Shown here in pieces: positions 8,825 to 16,846 of a DNA stretch of 64,000 nt. Position 1 is the stretch's first letter. Every line of letters begins with the position of its first letter. The position numbers and the translations under genes were made by a program. The DNA is from JAVDCA01 sp963819385 (GTDB taxonomy: Bacteria > Pseudomonadota > Alphaproteobacteria > Rhizobiales > Xanthobacteraceae): contig CAWFVV010000006.1 in NCBI GenBank assembly GCA_963819385.1, positions 1,364,001 to 1,428,000 of the forward strand, written 5' to 3'. The notes beneath the pieces are model-generated. The model was not told where the DNA came from and searched no databases. It saw only the letters and a program-made list of their open reading frames with translations.

Positions 8825-9982
8825 TCAGTGCTTGATGCGGTCCGGCTCGACCATGTGGACCATGCGGCCGCCGACCATGACGGCGACGATGCGCGGGCGG
8901 CGGTCGACGCTCGCATCGACCAGGATGAGGTCGGCGCGCTTGCTGCGCGCGATGCTGCCGCGATCGTCGAGGCCGACGGCGCGCGCCGGCGCGCCCGACA
9001 CCAGCCGCCACGCCTGCGCCAGCGGCACCACGCCGTCGGCAACCAGCCGGAACGCCGCGATCAGCGGCGCCGGATAGTAGTAGTCGGACGCCAGCACCGA
9101 GCAGAGCCCCTGCCCGATCATGTCGCTTGCGTTGACCCAGCCGAGATGGCTTCCCCCGCGCATCACGTTGGGCGCGCCGAGCACAATCTGGTCGCCGGCC
9201 GCGGCCGCGTCGCGGGCGGTCTCGATCGTCATCGGGAACTCGCTCACCCGGCAACCGAGCGCGCGGAACCATTGGCGCGTCTGCGGGCTCGCGTCGTCAT
9301 GCGACAGCAGCGCAACGCCGTGCGTGCCCGCCTGCTTCGCGAGGCGACCGATCGAGTTCGGCACCTCGGGCCCATCCCCGCGCAACCGGTCCACCAGCGC
9401 GACGAATTCCTTGTGCGTGACGCCCGAGCGCGCGACCATCTGGGCGAGCTTGTCGGGACGCGCCGCGAGATTGTCTTCGGTCGGCAGATGATCGTTGAAG
9501 GCGAGCGCGCCGATGCGCCGTCCCGCCAGCCAGTCGAACACTTCGGTCTCGGCCGCGAGGTTGTAGGTCTCGTGGCGCAGATGGTATCGCGTGTCGGCGG
9601 CGAGCCGCGGCTGCAGTTCCTCGATCGCGGCGAGGATCGCGCGCGCATTGGCGGCGCCGCGCAATCCCGGCTCCCACGACCAGGTGACGCCGTGAAACAC
9701 CGTGGTGATGCCGTTCGCGACCGCCTGCCGGTCGCTGTCGATAAGGCCGATATCGAGCGCGACATCGACGCCCGGGCGCGGCATGATCTGCCGCTCGAAG
9801 GCGTCGCCGTGGATGTCGACGACGCCGGGCAGCAGCATGAGACCCGTGGCGTCGAGCGTACGGCCGTTGGCGCGATCGGCACCGACGTCCGCGATCACCC
9901 CGTCGTGCACACTGATGTGCACCGGCGTATCGGTCAGGCCTTCATCGAGCAGAACCTGCGCGCCCGTAATCTTCAGTTCCAT
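8825..9982 (-). CDS. phnM: Alpha-D-ribose 1-methylphosphonate 5-triphosphate diphosphatase, first copy
   Basis: An amidohydrolase-fold enzyme of 385 residues that removes pyrophosphate from ribose 1-phosphonate 5-triphosphate before C-P bond cleavage. It has the metal-binding motif VVDIHGDAFERQ, then RHETYN, LLSHDDASP and the PhnM block LGAPNVMRGGSHLGW, and is intact. It is one of two phnM genes here; the second is at 16847-18029. It starts 8 bp after the hexapeptide acetyltransferase gene and heads the phnDCE side. Confidence 0.93.
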   Translation of the reverse strand: MELKITGAQVLLDEGLTDTPVHISVHDGVIADVGADRANGRTLDATGLMLLPGVVDIHGDAFERQIMPRPGVDVALDIGLIDSDRQAVANGITTVFHGVTWSWEPGLRGAANARAILAAIEELQPRLAADTRYHLRHETYNLAAETEVFDWLAGRRIGALAFNDHLPTEDNLAARPDKLAQMVARSGVTHKEFVALVDRLRGDGPEVPNSIGRLAKQAGTHGVALLSHDDASPQTRQWFRALGCRVSEFPMTIETARDAAAAGDQIVLGAPNVMRGGSHLGWVNASDMIGQGLCSVLASDYYYPAPLIAAFRLVADGVVPLAQAWRLVSGAPARAVGLDDRGSIARSKRADLILVDASVDRRPRIVAVMVGGRMVHMVEPDRIKH

Positions 9983-9990
9983 CACTTCCC

Positions 9991-10659
9991 TCAAGCTACT
10001 GCCGACGCCTGCGCGCGTCCGGACGCACCTTCGTGGCGGTCGAGAAACGCCTCGACCGACAGCGCGCGGAAATCCGCGAGCGCGGCGCGCAGCTTCTCGT
10101 GCGGCCAGTCCCACCACGCCAAGGCCTGCAAGCGCGCTGCGATCTCCTGCGCAAAGCGCGGCCGGATGACGCGCGCCGGATTGCCGGCGACGATCGTGTA
10201 GGGCCCGACGTCCTTGGTGACGATCGCGCCGGCCGCGATCACGGCGCCGGTGCCGATGCTGCGCCCCGGCAGCACGATCGCGCCGTGGCCGATCCATACG
10301 TCGTGGCCAATGGTCACGCGATGCGCCCGGCGCCACGCGAAGAATTCATGGTCGTCGTCCTCGCCCGCGAAATAGGCGCTCGCCCGGTAGGTGAAGTGCG
10401 CCTGGCTGGCGCGATGCATCGGATGATTGCCCGGGTTGATCCGGGTCATCGCGGCGATCGAGCAGAACTTGCCGATCTGCGCATAGGCGATGTCGCTGTC
10501 GTTGACCACGTAGGAATAGTCCGCGAGCGCGACCTCGTGCAGCTTGGTGCGCGCGCCCACCTCGGTGTAGCGGCCGAGCGTCGACGCCTTGACGTCGGCG
10601 CTCGGATGCACGAGCGGCTGGACAGACATCGTCTTGCGGGCGGAGGTGTTCTCGTTCAT
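9991..10659 (-). CDS. Hexapeptide-repeat acetyltransferase of the phosphonate locus
   Basis: A 222-residue left-handed beta-helix transferase related to chloramphenicol/xenobiotic acetyltransferases. It shows DVWIGHGAIVLPG, then GAVIAAGAIVTKDV and IVAGNPARVIRPRF. Members of this subgroup occur in phn clusters, and an aminophosphonate or phosphonate-derived acyl acceptor is the likely substrate, but this is not shown here. The ATG at 10659 has a GGAG box 9 bases upstream. It follows phnF by 100 bp and precedes phnM by 8 bp. Confidence 0.85.
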   Translation of the reverse strand: MNENTSARKTMSVQPLVHPSADVKASTLGRYTEVGARTKLHEVALADYSYVVNDSDIAYAQIGKFCSIAAMTRINPGNHPMHRASQAHFTYRASAYFAGEDDDHEFFAWRRAHRVTIGHDVWIGHGAIVLPGRSIGTGAVIAAGAIVTKDVGPYTIVAGNPARVIRPRFAQEIAARLQALAWWDWPHEKLRAALADFRALSVEAFLDRHEGASGRAQASAVA

Positions 10660-10759
10660 CGCATCGCGCTCCAAATCGTCGCCCACTTCGTCGGTGCACC
10701 AAACTTCATGGCGGCGATGACAGTCGCGTGACACGGCGCACGGCAACTCGTGGGTGGCT

Positions 10760-11518
10760 TCATGGCTCGATCACCAACTCGAGCCGGTCGGCCGCGAAGC
10801 GCGCATGGGTGGTGAGCACGGGCGCGCCGTCCGCGTCGACGTCGACGCTGTCCACCACCAGCAAGGGGCGGCCGATCGCGATGCGCAGCACCGCAGCGTC
10901 TGCGGCCTCGGCGATCGCGGCCGTGACGTGGCTCGACTTGCGCGCATAGTTGCGCACGCCGAAATGCGCCAGCATGCGGGTGATCGAGTTGCTCGCCCCA
11001 TAGACGCGCGGCGCGCCCGGAAAGCGCGCGGCCTCGAGCCAGGTCGAGCCGATGCAGATCGGAACGCGGTCGGCGTGGCGCAGGCGCTCGAGCCGCAGCA
11101 CCGGCGTGCCCGCCTTGAGCTTGAGCTGCTTGGCGAGATGCGGATCGGCCTCCTCGACCGCATGCGCGATCAGCCGGCCGCCGACCGCGTGTCCGGCGCC
11201 GCCGACGATCTCGGAGAAGCGCGTGCGCGAGCGGATCGGATAGGGAATGCGCCGCTGCTCGATATAGGTGCCGCTGCCGCGCTCGGCGCGCACGATGCCG
11301 CGCTGCGCCAGCGCCGCGATGGCGCGGCGCACGGTGTGGCGATTGACGCCGAAGCGCTCCGCGATGTCGATCTCGCCGGGAAGCTTGCTGCCGGGCTCGT
11401 AGGTGCCGCGCGCGATCGACTGCTCGAGCTCGTCGGCGATGCGGCGCCACAGCAGGACACCGGACGGAGCGTCGTCCGCTCCGCCGGCGTCGGCGCGCTG
11501 CAAGGCCCGGCGTGTCAT
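10760..11518 (-). CDS. phnF: GntR-family phosphonate regulator PhnF
   Basis: A 252-residue GntR/HutC-type repressor. The N-terminal winged helix-turn-helix (about 22-85) contains ERFGVNRHTVRRAIAAL, followed by a UTRA ligand-binding domain (about 95-250). It is divergent from phnG. Inverted repeats lie close to both start codons, so it probably controls both arms and itself, with a phosphonate or C-P lyase intermediate as ligand. The function is assigned from family and position. Confidence 0.92.
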   Translation of the reverse strand: MTRRALQRADAGGADDAPSGVLLWRRIADELEQSIARGTYEPGSKLPGEIDIAERFGVNRHTVRRAIAALAQRGIVRAERGSGTYIEQRRIPYPIRSRTRFSEIVGGAGHAVGGRLIAHAVEEADPHLAKQLKLKAGTPVLRLERLRHADRVPICIGSTWLEAARFPGAPRVYGASNSITRMLAHFGVRNYARKSSHVTAAIAEAADAAVLRIAIGRPLLVVDSVDVDADGAPVLTTHARFAADRLELVIEP

Positions 11519-11531
11519 GTTCGCGCTTTCA

Positions 11532-11544
11532 TAGACAACTTGTC
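11532..11544. promoter_or_regulatory. Candidate PhnF operator near phnF
   Basis: A TAGACAA half-site running into TTGTC gives the compact inverted repeat GACAACTTGTC, 14-26 bp upstream of the phnF ATG. It shares the TAGACAA core with the larger palindrome at 11617-11636. This is a candidate autoregulatory site. Confidence 0.5.
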
Positions 11545-11598
11545 ATTCCACAAGCGTCATTTCCGATCCGTCATGGCAACGTCACGCGATCTTCACCC

Positions 11599-11636
11599 TT
11601 GCGGGCTAGGACAGGGTTGTCTAGTATCATAGACAA
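11599..11636 (+). promoter_or_regulatory. Candidate phnG promoter overlapping a PhnF operator
   Basis: A perfect 7-bp inverted repeat, TTGTCTA and TAGACAA with a 6-bp spacer, covers 11617-11636, 21 bp before the phnG ATG. A possible sigma-70 promoter, TTGCGG at 11599-11604 and TAGTAT at 11622-11627 with 17-bp spacing, puts the -10 box inside the palindrome, as expected for repression by PhnF. Confidence 0.55.
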
Positions 11637-11657
11637 CTACGCCAGACAATCGGAATC

Positions 11658-12140
11658 ATGGCAACAGCGACCGACCAGATTTCTCCGCACGAGGCCGCGC
11701 TGCGCGAGCGGCGGCGCGAAGCGATGTCGGTGCTGGCGGCAAGCGATGCCGGCGAGATCGCACAGCATCTCGCAGCGCTCGCACCATTACCGGCGCACGA
11801 GAACATGCGCGCCGGCGAGAACGGCATGGTGATGGTGCGCGGCCGCATCGGCGGCGACGGCGCGCCGTTCAATCTCGGCGAGGCGACCGTGTCGCGCGCC
11901 GCGGTGCGGCTCGAGGGCGGCGAGACCGGCGTCGGCTACGTGCTCGGCCGCGACCGCGAGCACGCGCGGCTGATCGCGCTCGTCGACGCGCTGGTGCAGA
12001 CCTCCACGCACGCCGAGGCGGTCGAGCGCCAGGTGCTGGCGCCGATTCGCGCGCGCCTCGTCGCGGAGCGCCGTACCGACGCCGAGCAGGTCGCGGCGAC
12101 CAAGGTCGAGTTCTTCACGCTGGTGCGCGGCGAGGGCTGA
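11658..12140 (+). CDS. phnG: C-P lyase core subunit PhnG
   Basis: A 160-residue subunit of the PhnGHIJ core complex that couples phosphonates to the ribose of ATP. Recognisable PhnG blocks are RREAMSVLAASDAGE, then MVRGRIGGDGAPFNLGEATV and HARLIALVDAL. It is the first gene of the plus-strand arm, and its stop is 2 bp before the phnH ATG. Confidence 0.93.
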   Translation: MATATDQISPHEAALRERRREAMSVLAASDAGEIAQHLAALAPLPAHENMRAGENGMVMVRGRIGGDGAPFNLGEATVSRAAVRLEGGETGVGYVLGRDREHARLIALVDALVQTSTHAEAVERQVLAPIRARLVAERRTDAEQVAATKVEFFTLVRGEG

Positions 12141-12142
12141 CG

Positions 12143-12736
12143 ATGCTGACCGCAGGCTTTGCCGATCCGGTGTTCTCCGCGCAATCAACCTTCCGCGCCG
12201 TGCTCGACGCGATGGCGCGGCCCGGCAGCGTGCAGCGCGATCAGTGCCGCGCTGTCGCCGCCCTCCCCCTTGGCGCGCGGCGCCGCCGCGATCGCGTTGA
12301 CGCTGTGCGACCACGACACGCCGGTCTGGCTCGGCGCAGACCTCGCCGCGCACGACGACATTGCGGCGTGGCTTCGCTTCCACTGCGGCTGCGAGCTCGT
12401 CGCAGAACCGGCGCGCGCCGCCTTTGCGTTCGCCGGCACGGCGGCCGACGTTCCGGACTTCGCGGCATTCAACCTCGGCACGGCCGAATATCCTGATCGT
12501 TCGACCACGCTGATCCTGCAGGTCGAGACGCTTCGACGGCGGCGCCGGCCTGGTGTTCGACCGGCCCCGGCATCCGCGAGCGCAGCCGGCTGCTCGCCGA
12601 TCCGCTGCCGCCCGACATGACGGCACGGCTCGCGCAGAACCATGCGCTGTTTCCGCGCGGCATCGATCTGCTGCTCGCGACCGACGATGCGGTCGCGGCG
12701 CTGCCGCGCTCGGTGCGCGTCACGCAGGAGGCCTGA
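12143..12736 (+). CDS. phnH: C-P lyase subunit PhnH with three frameshifts
   Basis: A PhnGHIJ complex subunit. The start MLTAGFADPVFSAQSTFRAV is in one frame. An extra C in the C5 run at 12265-12269 moves the frame to AAAIALTLCDHDTPVW, then FNLGTAEYPDRSTTLILQV. Two more one-base insertions, near 12534 and 12559, lead through DGGAGLVF to the conserved end GPGIRERSRLLADPLPP, then FPRGIDLLLATDD and the TGA at 12734-12736. The order of all conserved blocks is intact, and the corrected length of about 196 residues is normal. phnI starts one base after the stop. Confidence 0.85.
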
Positions 12737-12737
12737 G

Positions 12738-13868
12738 ATGTATGTGGCGGCCAAAGGCGGCGAACGCGCGATCGAGAACGCCCACCGGCTGCTCGCGCAC
12801 GAGCGGCGCGGCGATCCCGCGGTGCCGGAGATCACCGCTCGCACAGATCGAGGAACAGCTCACGCTCGCGGTCGACCGGGTGATGAACGAGGGCTCGCTC
12901 TATGACCGCGAGCTCGCGGCGCTCGCCATCAAGCAGGCGCGCGGCGACCTGATCGAGGCGATCTTCCTGGTGCGCGCCTTCCGCGCCACGCTGCCGCGGC
13001 TCGGCGCGAGCGAGCCGGTCGAGACCGCCGCGATGACGATCCGCCGGCGCATCTCGGCCACCTTCAAGGATCTGCCGGGCGGCCAGGTGCTCGGGCCGAC
13101 CTTCGACTACACGCATCGCCTGCTCGACACGCAGGCGGGCGCCGACGGCGGGCCGGCCGCGGAGCCGGCGCGCGCCGCGCCCGACGCGGCACGCATGCCG
13201 CGCGTGACCGACCTGCTCGCGCACGACGACCTGATCGAGCCATCGCCGCAGGCCGCGCCGGATCAGCCGGTCGGCGACCTCACCCACGATCCGCTGAGCT
13301 TCCCGGCCGACCGCGATTTGCGGCTGCAAAATCTCGCGCGCGGCGACGAAGGCTTGCTGCTGGCGCTCGGCTACTCGACCCAGCGCGGCTACGGCCGCAC
13401 CCATCCGTTCGCCGGCGAAATCCGCCTCGGCGAGGTGGAGGTCGAGTTCACGCCGCCGGAGCTCGGCTTTGCGGTGCCGCTCGGCCGCATCACGTTGACC
13501 GAGTGCCAGATGGTCAACCAGTTCAAGGGCTCGGCCACGAGCCGCCGCGCTTCACCCGCGGCTACGGCCTCGGCTTCGGCCATTGCGAGCGCAAGGCGAT
13601 GAGCATGGCGCTGGTCGACCGGGCGCTGCGGGCGCGCGAGCTCGGCGAGGACGTGAAGGCGCCGGCGCAGGACGAGGAATTCGTGCTCTCCCATTCCGAC
13701 AACGTGCAGGCGACCGGCTTCGTCGAGCACCTCAAGCTGCCGCACTACGTCGACTTCCAGGCCGAGCTCGGCCTCGTGCGGCGCCTGCGCGCCGAGTTCG
13801 ATGCCGGCGTGCCGGCGCGGCGCGCCGAGGAGCCGGTCGGATCGCCCGTTCAGGAGGCCGCCGAATGA
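12738..13868 (+). CDS. phnI: C-P lyase subunit PhnI with two frameshifts
   Basis: The nucleosidase subunit of the core complex, which displaces adenine from ATP. The start MYVAAKGGERAIENAHRLL is followed by VPEIT. After one extra base near 12837 the frame gives LAQIEEQLTLAVDRVM and most of the protein. A one-base loss near 13539 is needed to join FKGSAT to PPRFTRGYGLGFG, then CERKAM, EEFVLSHSDNVQATGF and the end. The corrected product is about 376 residues, as expected. The stop overlaps the phnJ start (ATGA). Confidence 0.88.
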
Positions 13869-14761
13869 ACGCGCCATCGACGCCGCCCGCCTACAACTTC
13901 GCCTATCTCGACGAGCAGACCAAGCGCATGATCCGCCGCGCCATCCTCAAGGCGGTGGCGATCCCGGGCTATCAGGTGCCGTTCGCGAGCCGCGAGATGC
14001 CGATGCCCTACGGCTGGGGCACCGGCGGCGTGCAGGTCACGGCCGCGGTGCTCGGGCCGGACGACGTGCTCAAGGTGATCGACCAGGGCGCCGACGACAC
14101 CACCAACGCGGTGTCGATCCGCAAGTTCTTCGTGCAAGCACCGCCGGCGTTCGCACCACCACCAGCACGCCCGACGCGACCGTAATCCAGACGCGCCACC
14201 GCATCCCCGAGGCGGCGCTCGCCGAAAACCAGATCATCGTCTTCCAGGTGCCGATCCCCGAGCCGCTGCGCTTCCTCGAGCCGCGCGAGACCGAGACGCG
14301 CCGCATGCACGCGCTCGAGGAATACGGGCTGATGCACGTCAAGCTCTACGAGGACATCGCGCGGCACGGCCACATCGCCACCGCCTACGCGTATCCCGTC
14401 AAGGTCGAGGGCCGCTACGTGATGGACCCCTCGCCGACGCCGAAGTTCGACAATCCCAAGATGAACGACTGCCCGGCCCTGCAGCTCTTCGGCGCCGGGC
14501 GCGAGAAGCGCATCTATGCGATCCCGCCCTACACCGAGGTGGTCTCGCTCGACTTCGAGGACCATCCGTTCGAGCGCTATCGTTTCGCCGGCTCGTGCGC
14601 GCTGTGCGGCGCGGCCGACAGCTACCTCGACGAGGTGATCACCGACGACCGCGGCACCCGCATGTTCGTGTGCTCCGACACCGACTATCTGCGAGAGGCC
14701 GGCGCGCCGCGCAGCCGGGCGCCGCGCCGGCGCAAGCCGAGACGGAGGGCGCAATGGCTGA
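13865..14761 (+). CDS. phnJ: C-P lyase catalytic subunit PhnJ with two frameshifts
   Basis: The radical-SAM enzyme that breaks the C-P bond. The N-terminus (YLDEQTKRMIRRAILKAV, then PYGWGTGGVQ) changes frame near 14138 and continues as TAGVRTTTSTPDATVIQTRHR, then FQVPIPEPLRFLEPRETETR and the cluster motif CALCG. At VCSDTDY a one-base insertion near 14689 turns the next codon, TGC, into CTG. Removing it restores CSDTDYC, whose last Cys matches the catalytic thiyl Cys (C272 in E. coli numbering), and gives a stop at 14759-14761. The start overlaps phnI, and the next gene starts inside this end. Confidence 0.88.
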
Positions 14762-15224
14762 CGCACCCGCCGTCACCATCCGGCCCGCGACCGAGGCGGA
14801 CCTCGACGCCGTGCTCGGCCTCTACGCGCAGCCCGGATACGACGACGGCCGCAAGCTGCCGATCGCCGACGCGCGCAAGATGCTCGCGCGCTTCAAAAGC
14901 TATCCGGACTACACACTTTATGTTGCGGAGCTCGACGGCGCGATCGTCGGCACCTTTGCGCTCCTCGTCATGGATAATTTCGGGCATCTCGGCACGCCCT
15001 CCGCGGTCGTCGAAGGCGTGGTCGTCGCGCCGCACATGCAGAGCCGCGGCATCGGCCAGATCATGATGGATTTCGCGCGCGACCGCAGCGTCGAGAAGGG
15101 TTGCTACAAGGTCGTGCTGTCGTCGAACGTCAAGCGCGAGCGTGCGCACGCCTTCTACGAGCGGCTCGGCTACCAGATCTACGGCTACTCGTTCCGCCTC
15201 GATGTCGCGCCCAAGTCTCCATGA
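14754..15224 (+). CDS. GNAT acetyltransferase of the phn operon
   Basis: A 156-residue GNAT-fold protein with the acetyl-CoA loop VVVAPHMQSRGIGQIMMDF and the C-terminal HAFYERLGYQIYG. It is placed between phnJ and phnK, overlapping phnJ by 8 bp and phnK by 4 bp, so it is an integral operon member. By position it may N-acetylate aminoalkylphosphonates as PhnO does, but sequence alone does not show the substrate. Confidence 0.85.
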   Translation: MADAPAVTIRPATEADLDAVLGLYAQPGYDDGRKLPIADARKMLARFKSYPDYTLYVAELDGAIVGTFALLVMDNFGHLGTPSAVVEGVVVAPHMQSRGIGQIMMDFARDRSVEKGCYKVVLSSNVKRERAHAFYERLGYQIYGYSFRLDVAPKSP

Positions 15225-16027
15225 TTGATGTCGCCATGACGGACATGACGGACAACGACGAACCGCTGCTGATCGCCGAGGGTCTCGGCAAATGGTACGG
15301 CCGCCAGCTCGGCTGCCGCGACGTTTCGTTCAGCCTGTACGAGGGCGAGGTGATCGCCGTGGTCGGCGAGTCGGGCTCCGGCAAGTCGACCCTGCTGCAA
15401 CTGCTGTGCGGACAGATCGAGGCGAGCGACGGGCGCGTGCTCTATCGCATGCGCGACGGCGCGACGCGCGACCTCGCGGCGCTCGGCGAGGCGGAGCGCC
15501 GGTTCCTGGCGCGCACCGACTGGGGTTTTGTGCACCAGGACGCGACGCTCGGCCTGCGCATGGGCGTGTCGGCCGGCGCCAATGTGGGCGAGCGGCTGAT
15601 GGCGGTCGGCGCGCGTCACTACGGACGCATCCGCGACACCGCGGCCGGCTGGCTCGACCGCGTCGAGATCGACCGCGGCCGCATCGACGACAGCCCGCGC
15701 ACCTATTCGGGCGGCATGCGCCAGCGATTGCAGATCGCCCGCAACCTGGTGACGCAGCCGCGTCTCGTGCTGATGGACGAGCCGACCGGCGGTCTCGACG
15801 TCTCGGTGCAGGCGCGGTTGCTCGACCTCATGCGCGGCCTCGTCGCCGACCTCAAGCTCTCCGCCGTCATCGTCACGCACGACCTCGCGGTCGCGCGCCT
15901 GTTGTCGCACCGTATCATCGTGATGAAGGGCGGCAGCGTGGTCGAGACCGGCCTGACCGACCAGGTGCTCGACGATCCGCGCGAGCCGTACACGCAGCTC
16001 TTAGTCGCATCAATTTTGCCGCCATGA
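15221..16027 (+). CDS. phnK: C-P lyase ABC-type subunit PhnK
   Basis: A 268-residue ATPase that docks on the PhnGHIJ core. Walker A GESGSGKST is at 49-57, then VHQDATLGLRMGVSAG, the signature YSGGMRQRLQIARNL and Walker B LVLMDEPTGGLDVSVQ. The ATG overlaps the GNAT stop. The stop is followed at once by a palindromic element inside the operon. Confidence 0.94.
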   Translation: MIDVAMTDMTDNDEPLLIAEGLGKWYGRQLGCRDVSFSLYEGEVIAVVGESGSGKSTLLQLLCGQIEASDGRVLYRMRDGATRDLAALGEAERRFLARTDWGFVHQDATLGLRMGVSAGANVGERLMAVGARHYGRIRDTAAGWLDRVEIDRGRIDDSPRTYSGGMRQRLQIARNLVTQPRLVLMDEPTGGLDVSVQARLLDLMRGLVADLKLSAVIVTHDLAVARLLSHRIIVMKGGSVVETGLTDQVLDDPREPYTQLLVASILPP

Positions 16028-16030
16028 AGA

Positions 16031-16122
16031 ACGTCATTGCGAGCGAAGCGAAGCAATCTCGATCCGCGAAGCGTGCGTTTGCGGATCGAGATTGCTTCGT
16101 CGCTTCGCTCCTCGCAATGACG
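16031..16122. repeat. CATTGCGAGCGAAGC palindrome within the phn operon
   Basis: Arms CGTCATTGCGAGCGAAGCG and the complementary CGCTTCGCTCCTCGCAATGACG, with inner arms GATTGCTTCG and CTCGATCCGC, form a long hairpin between phnK and phnL. It could modulate expression of phnL-M-N relative to the upstream genes. A second copy is at 54498-54572. Confidence 0.8.
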
Positions 16123-16139
16123 GGATCGGTGAGACCAAC

Positions 16140-16838
16140 ATGACCGTCGCGCTCGAACTCTCCGGAGTCGCCAAGGCCTTCACGATGCATCTGCAGGGCG
16201 GCGTGCGGCTGCCCGTGGTCTCGGGCGTGAGCTTCGCGGTGCACCCGGGCGAATGCGCCGTGCTGGCGGGGCCGTCCGGCGCCGGCAAATCGTCCGTCCT
16301 CAAGATGATCTTCGGCAGCTATCGCTGCGACCGCGGGCAGATCCTGGTGCATCGCGGCGACACCGCGACCGACGTCGCGAGCGCGGCGCCGCGGCAGATC
16401 CTCGCGTTGCGGCGAAGCACCGTCGGCTATGTGAGCCAGTTTCTGCGCGCCGTGCCGCGCGTCGCGACCCTCGACGTCGTCGCCGAGCCGCTCGTCGCCG
16501 CGGGCACGGATCGCGAGGCTGCGCGCAAAAAGGCGGCCGAATTGCTGCGCCGTCTCAACATCGCGCCCACCCTGTGGGGCCTGCCGCCCGCGACCTTCTC
16601 GGGCGGCGAGCAGCAGCGCGTCAACATCGCGCGCGGATTCCTGGCCGACTTCCCGCTCCTGCTGCTCGACGAGCCGACCGCGTCGCTCGACGCGGAGAAT
16701 TCCGCCGTGGTGGTCGACCTGATCGCCGAGCGCAAGCGGCGCGGCACCGCAATGGTCGCTATCGTGCACGACGCGAACGTGCGCGAGCGCATCGCCGACA
16801 CCGTCATCGACATCACGCGCTTCGGCGCGGCCGCGTGA
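16140..16838 (+). CDS. phnL: C-P lyase ABC-type subunit PhnL
   Basis: A 232-residue ATPase that associates with the C-P lyase complex. Walker A GPSGAGKSS is at 44-52, then LRRSTVGYVSQFLRAVPRV, the signature FSGGEQQRVNIARGF and Walker B LLLLDEPTASLD. The end overlaps a GTG that may start the second phnM (GTGA). Confidence 0.94.
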   Translation: MTVALELSGVAKAFTMHLQGGVRLPVVSGVSFAVHPGECAVLAGPSGAGKSSVLKMIFGSYRCDRGQILVHRGDTATDVASAAPRQILALRRSTVGYVSQFLRAVPRVATLDVVAEPLVAAGTDREAARKKAAELLRRLNIAPTLWGLPPATFSGGEQQRVNIARGFLADFPLLLLDEPTASLDAENSAVVVDLIAERKRRGTAMVAIVHDANVRERIADTVIDITRFGAAA

Positions 16839-16846
16839 GCGAGGCC

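Noticed and set aside
9991..10659. Assignment as chloramphenicol resistance acetyltransferase
   Set aside because: The hexapeptide fold is shared, but the location inside the phosphonate locus and the subgroup sequence favour a phosphonate-related role.
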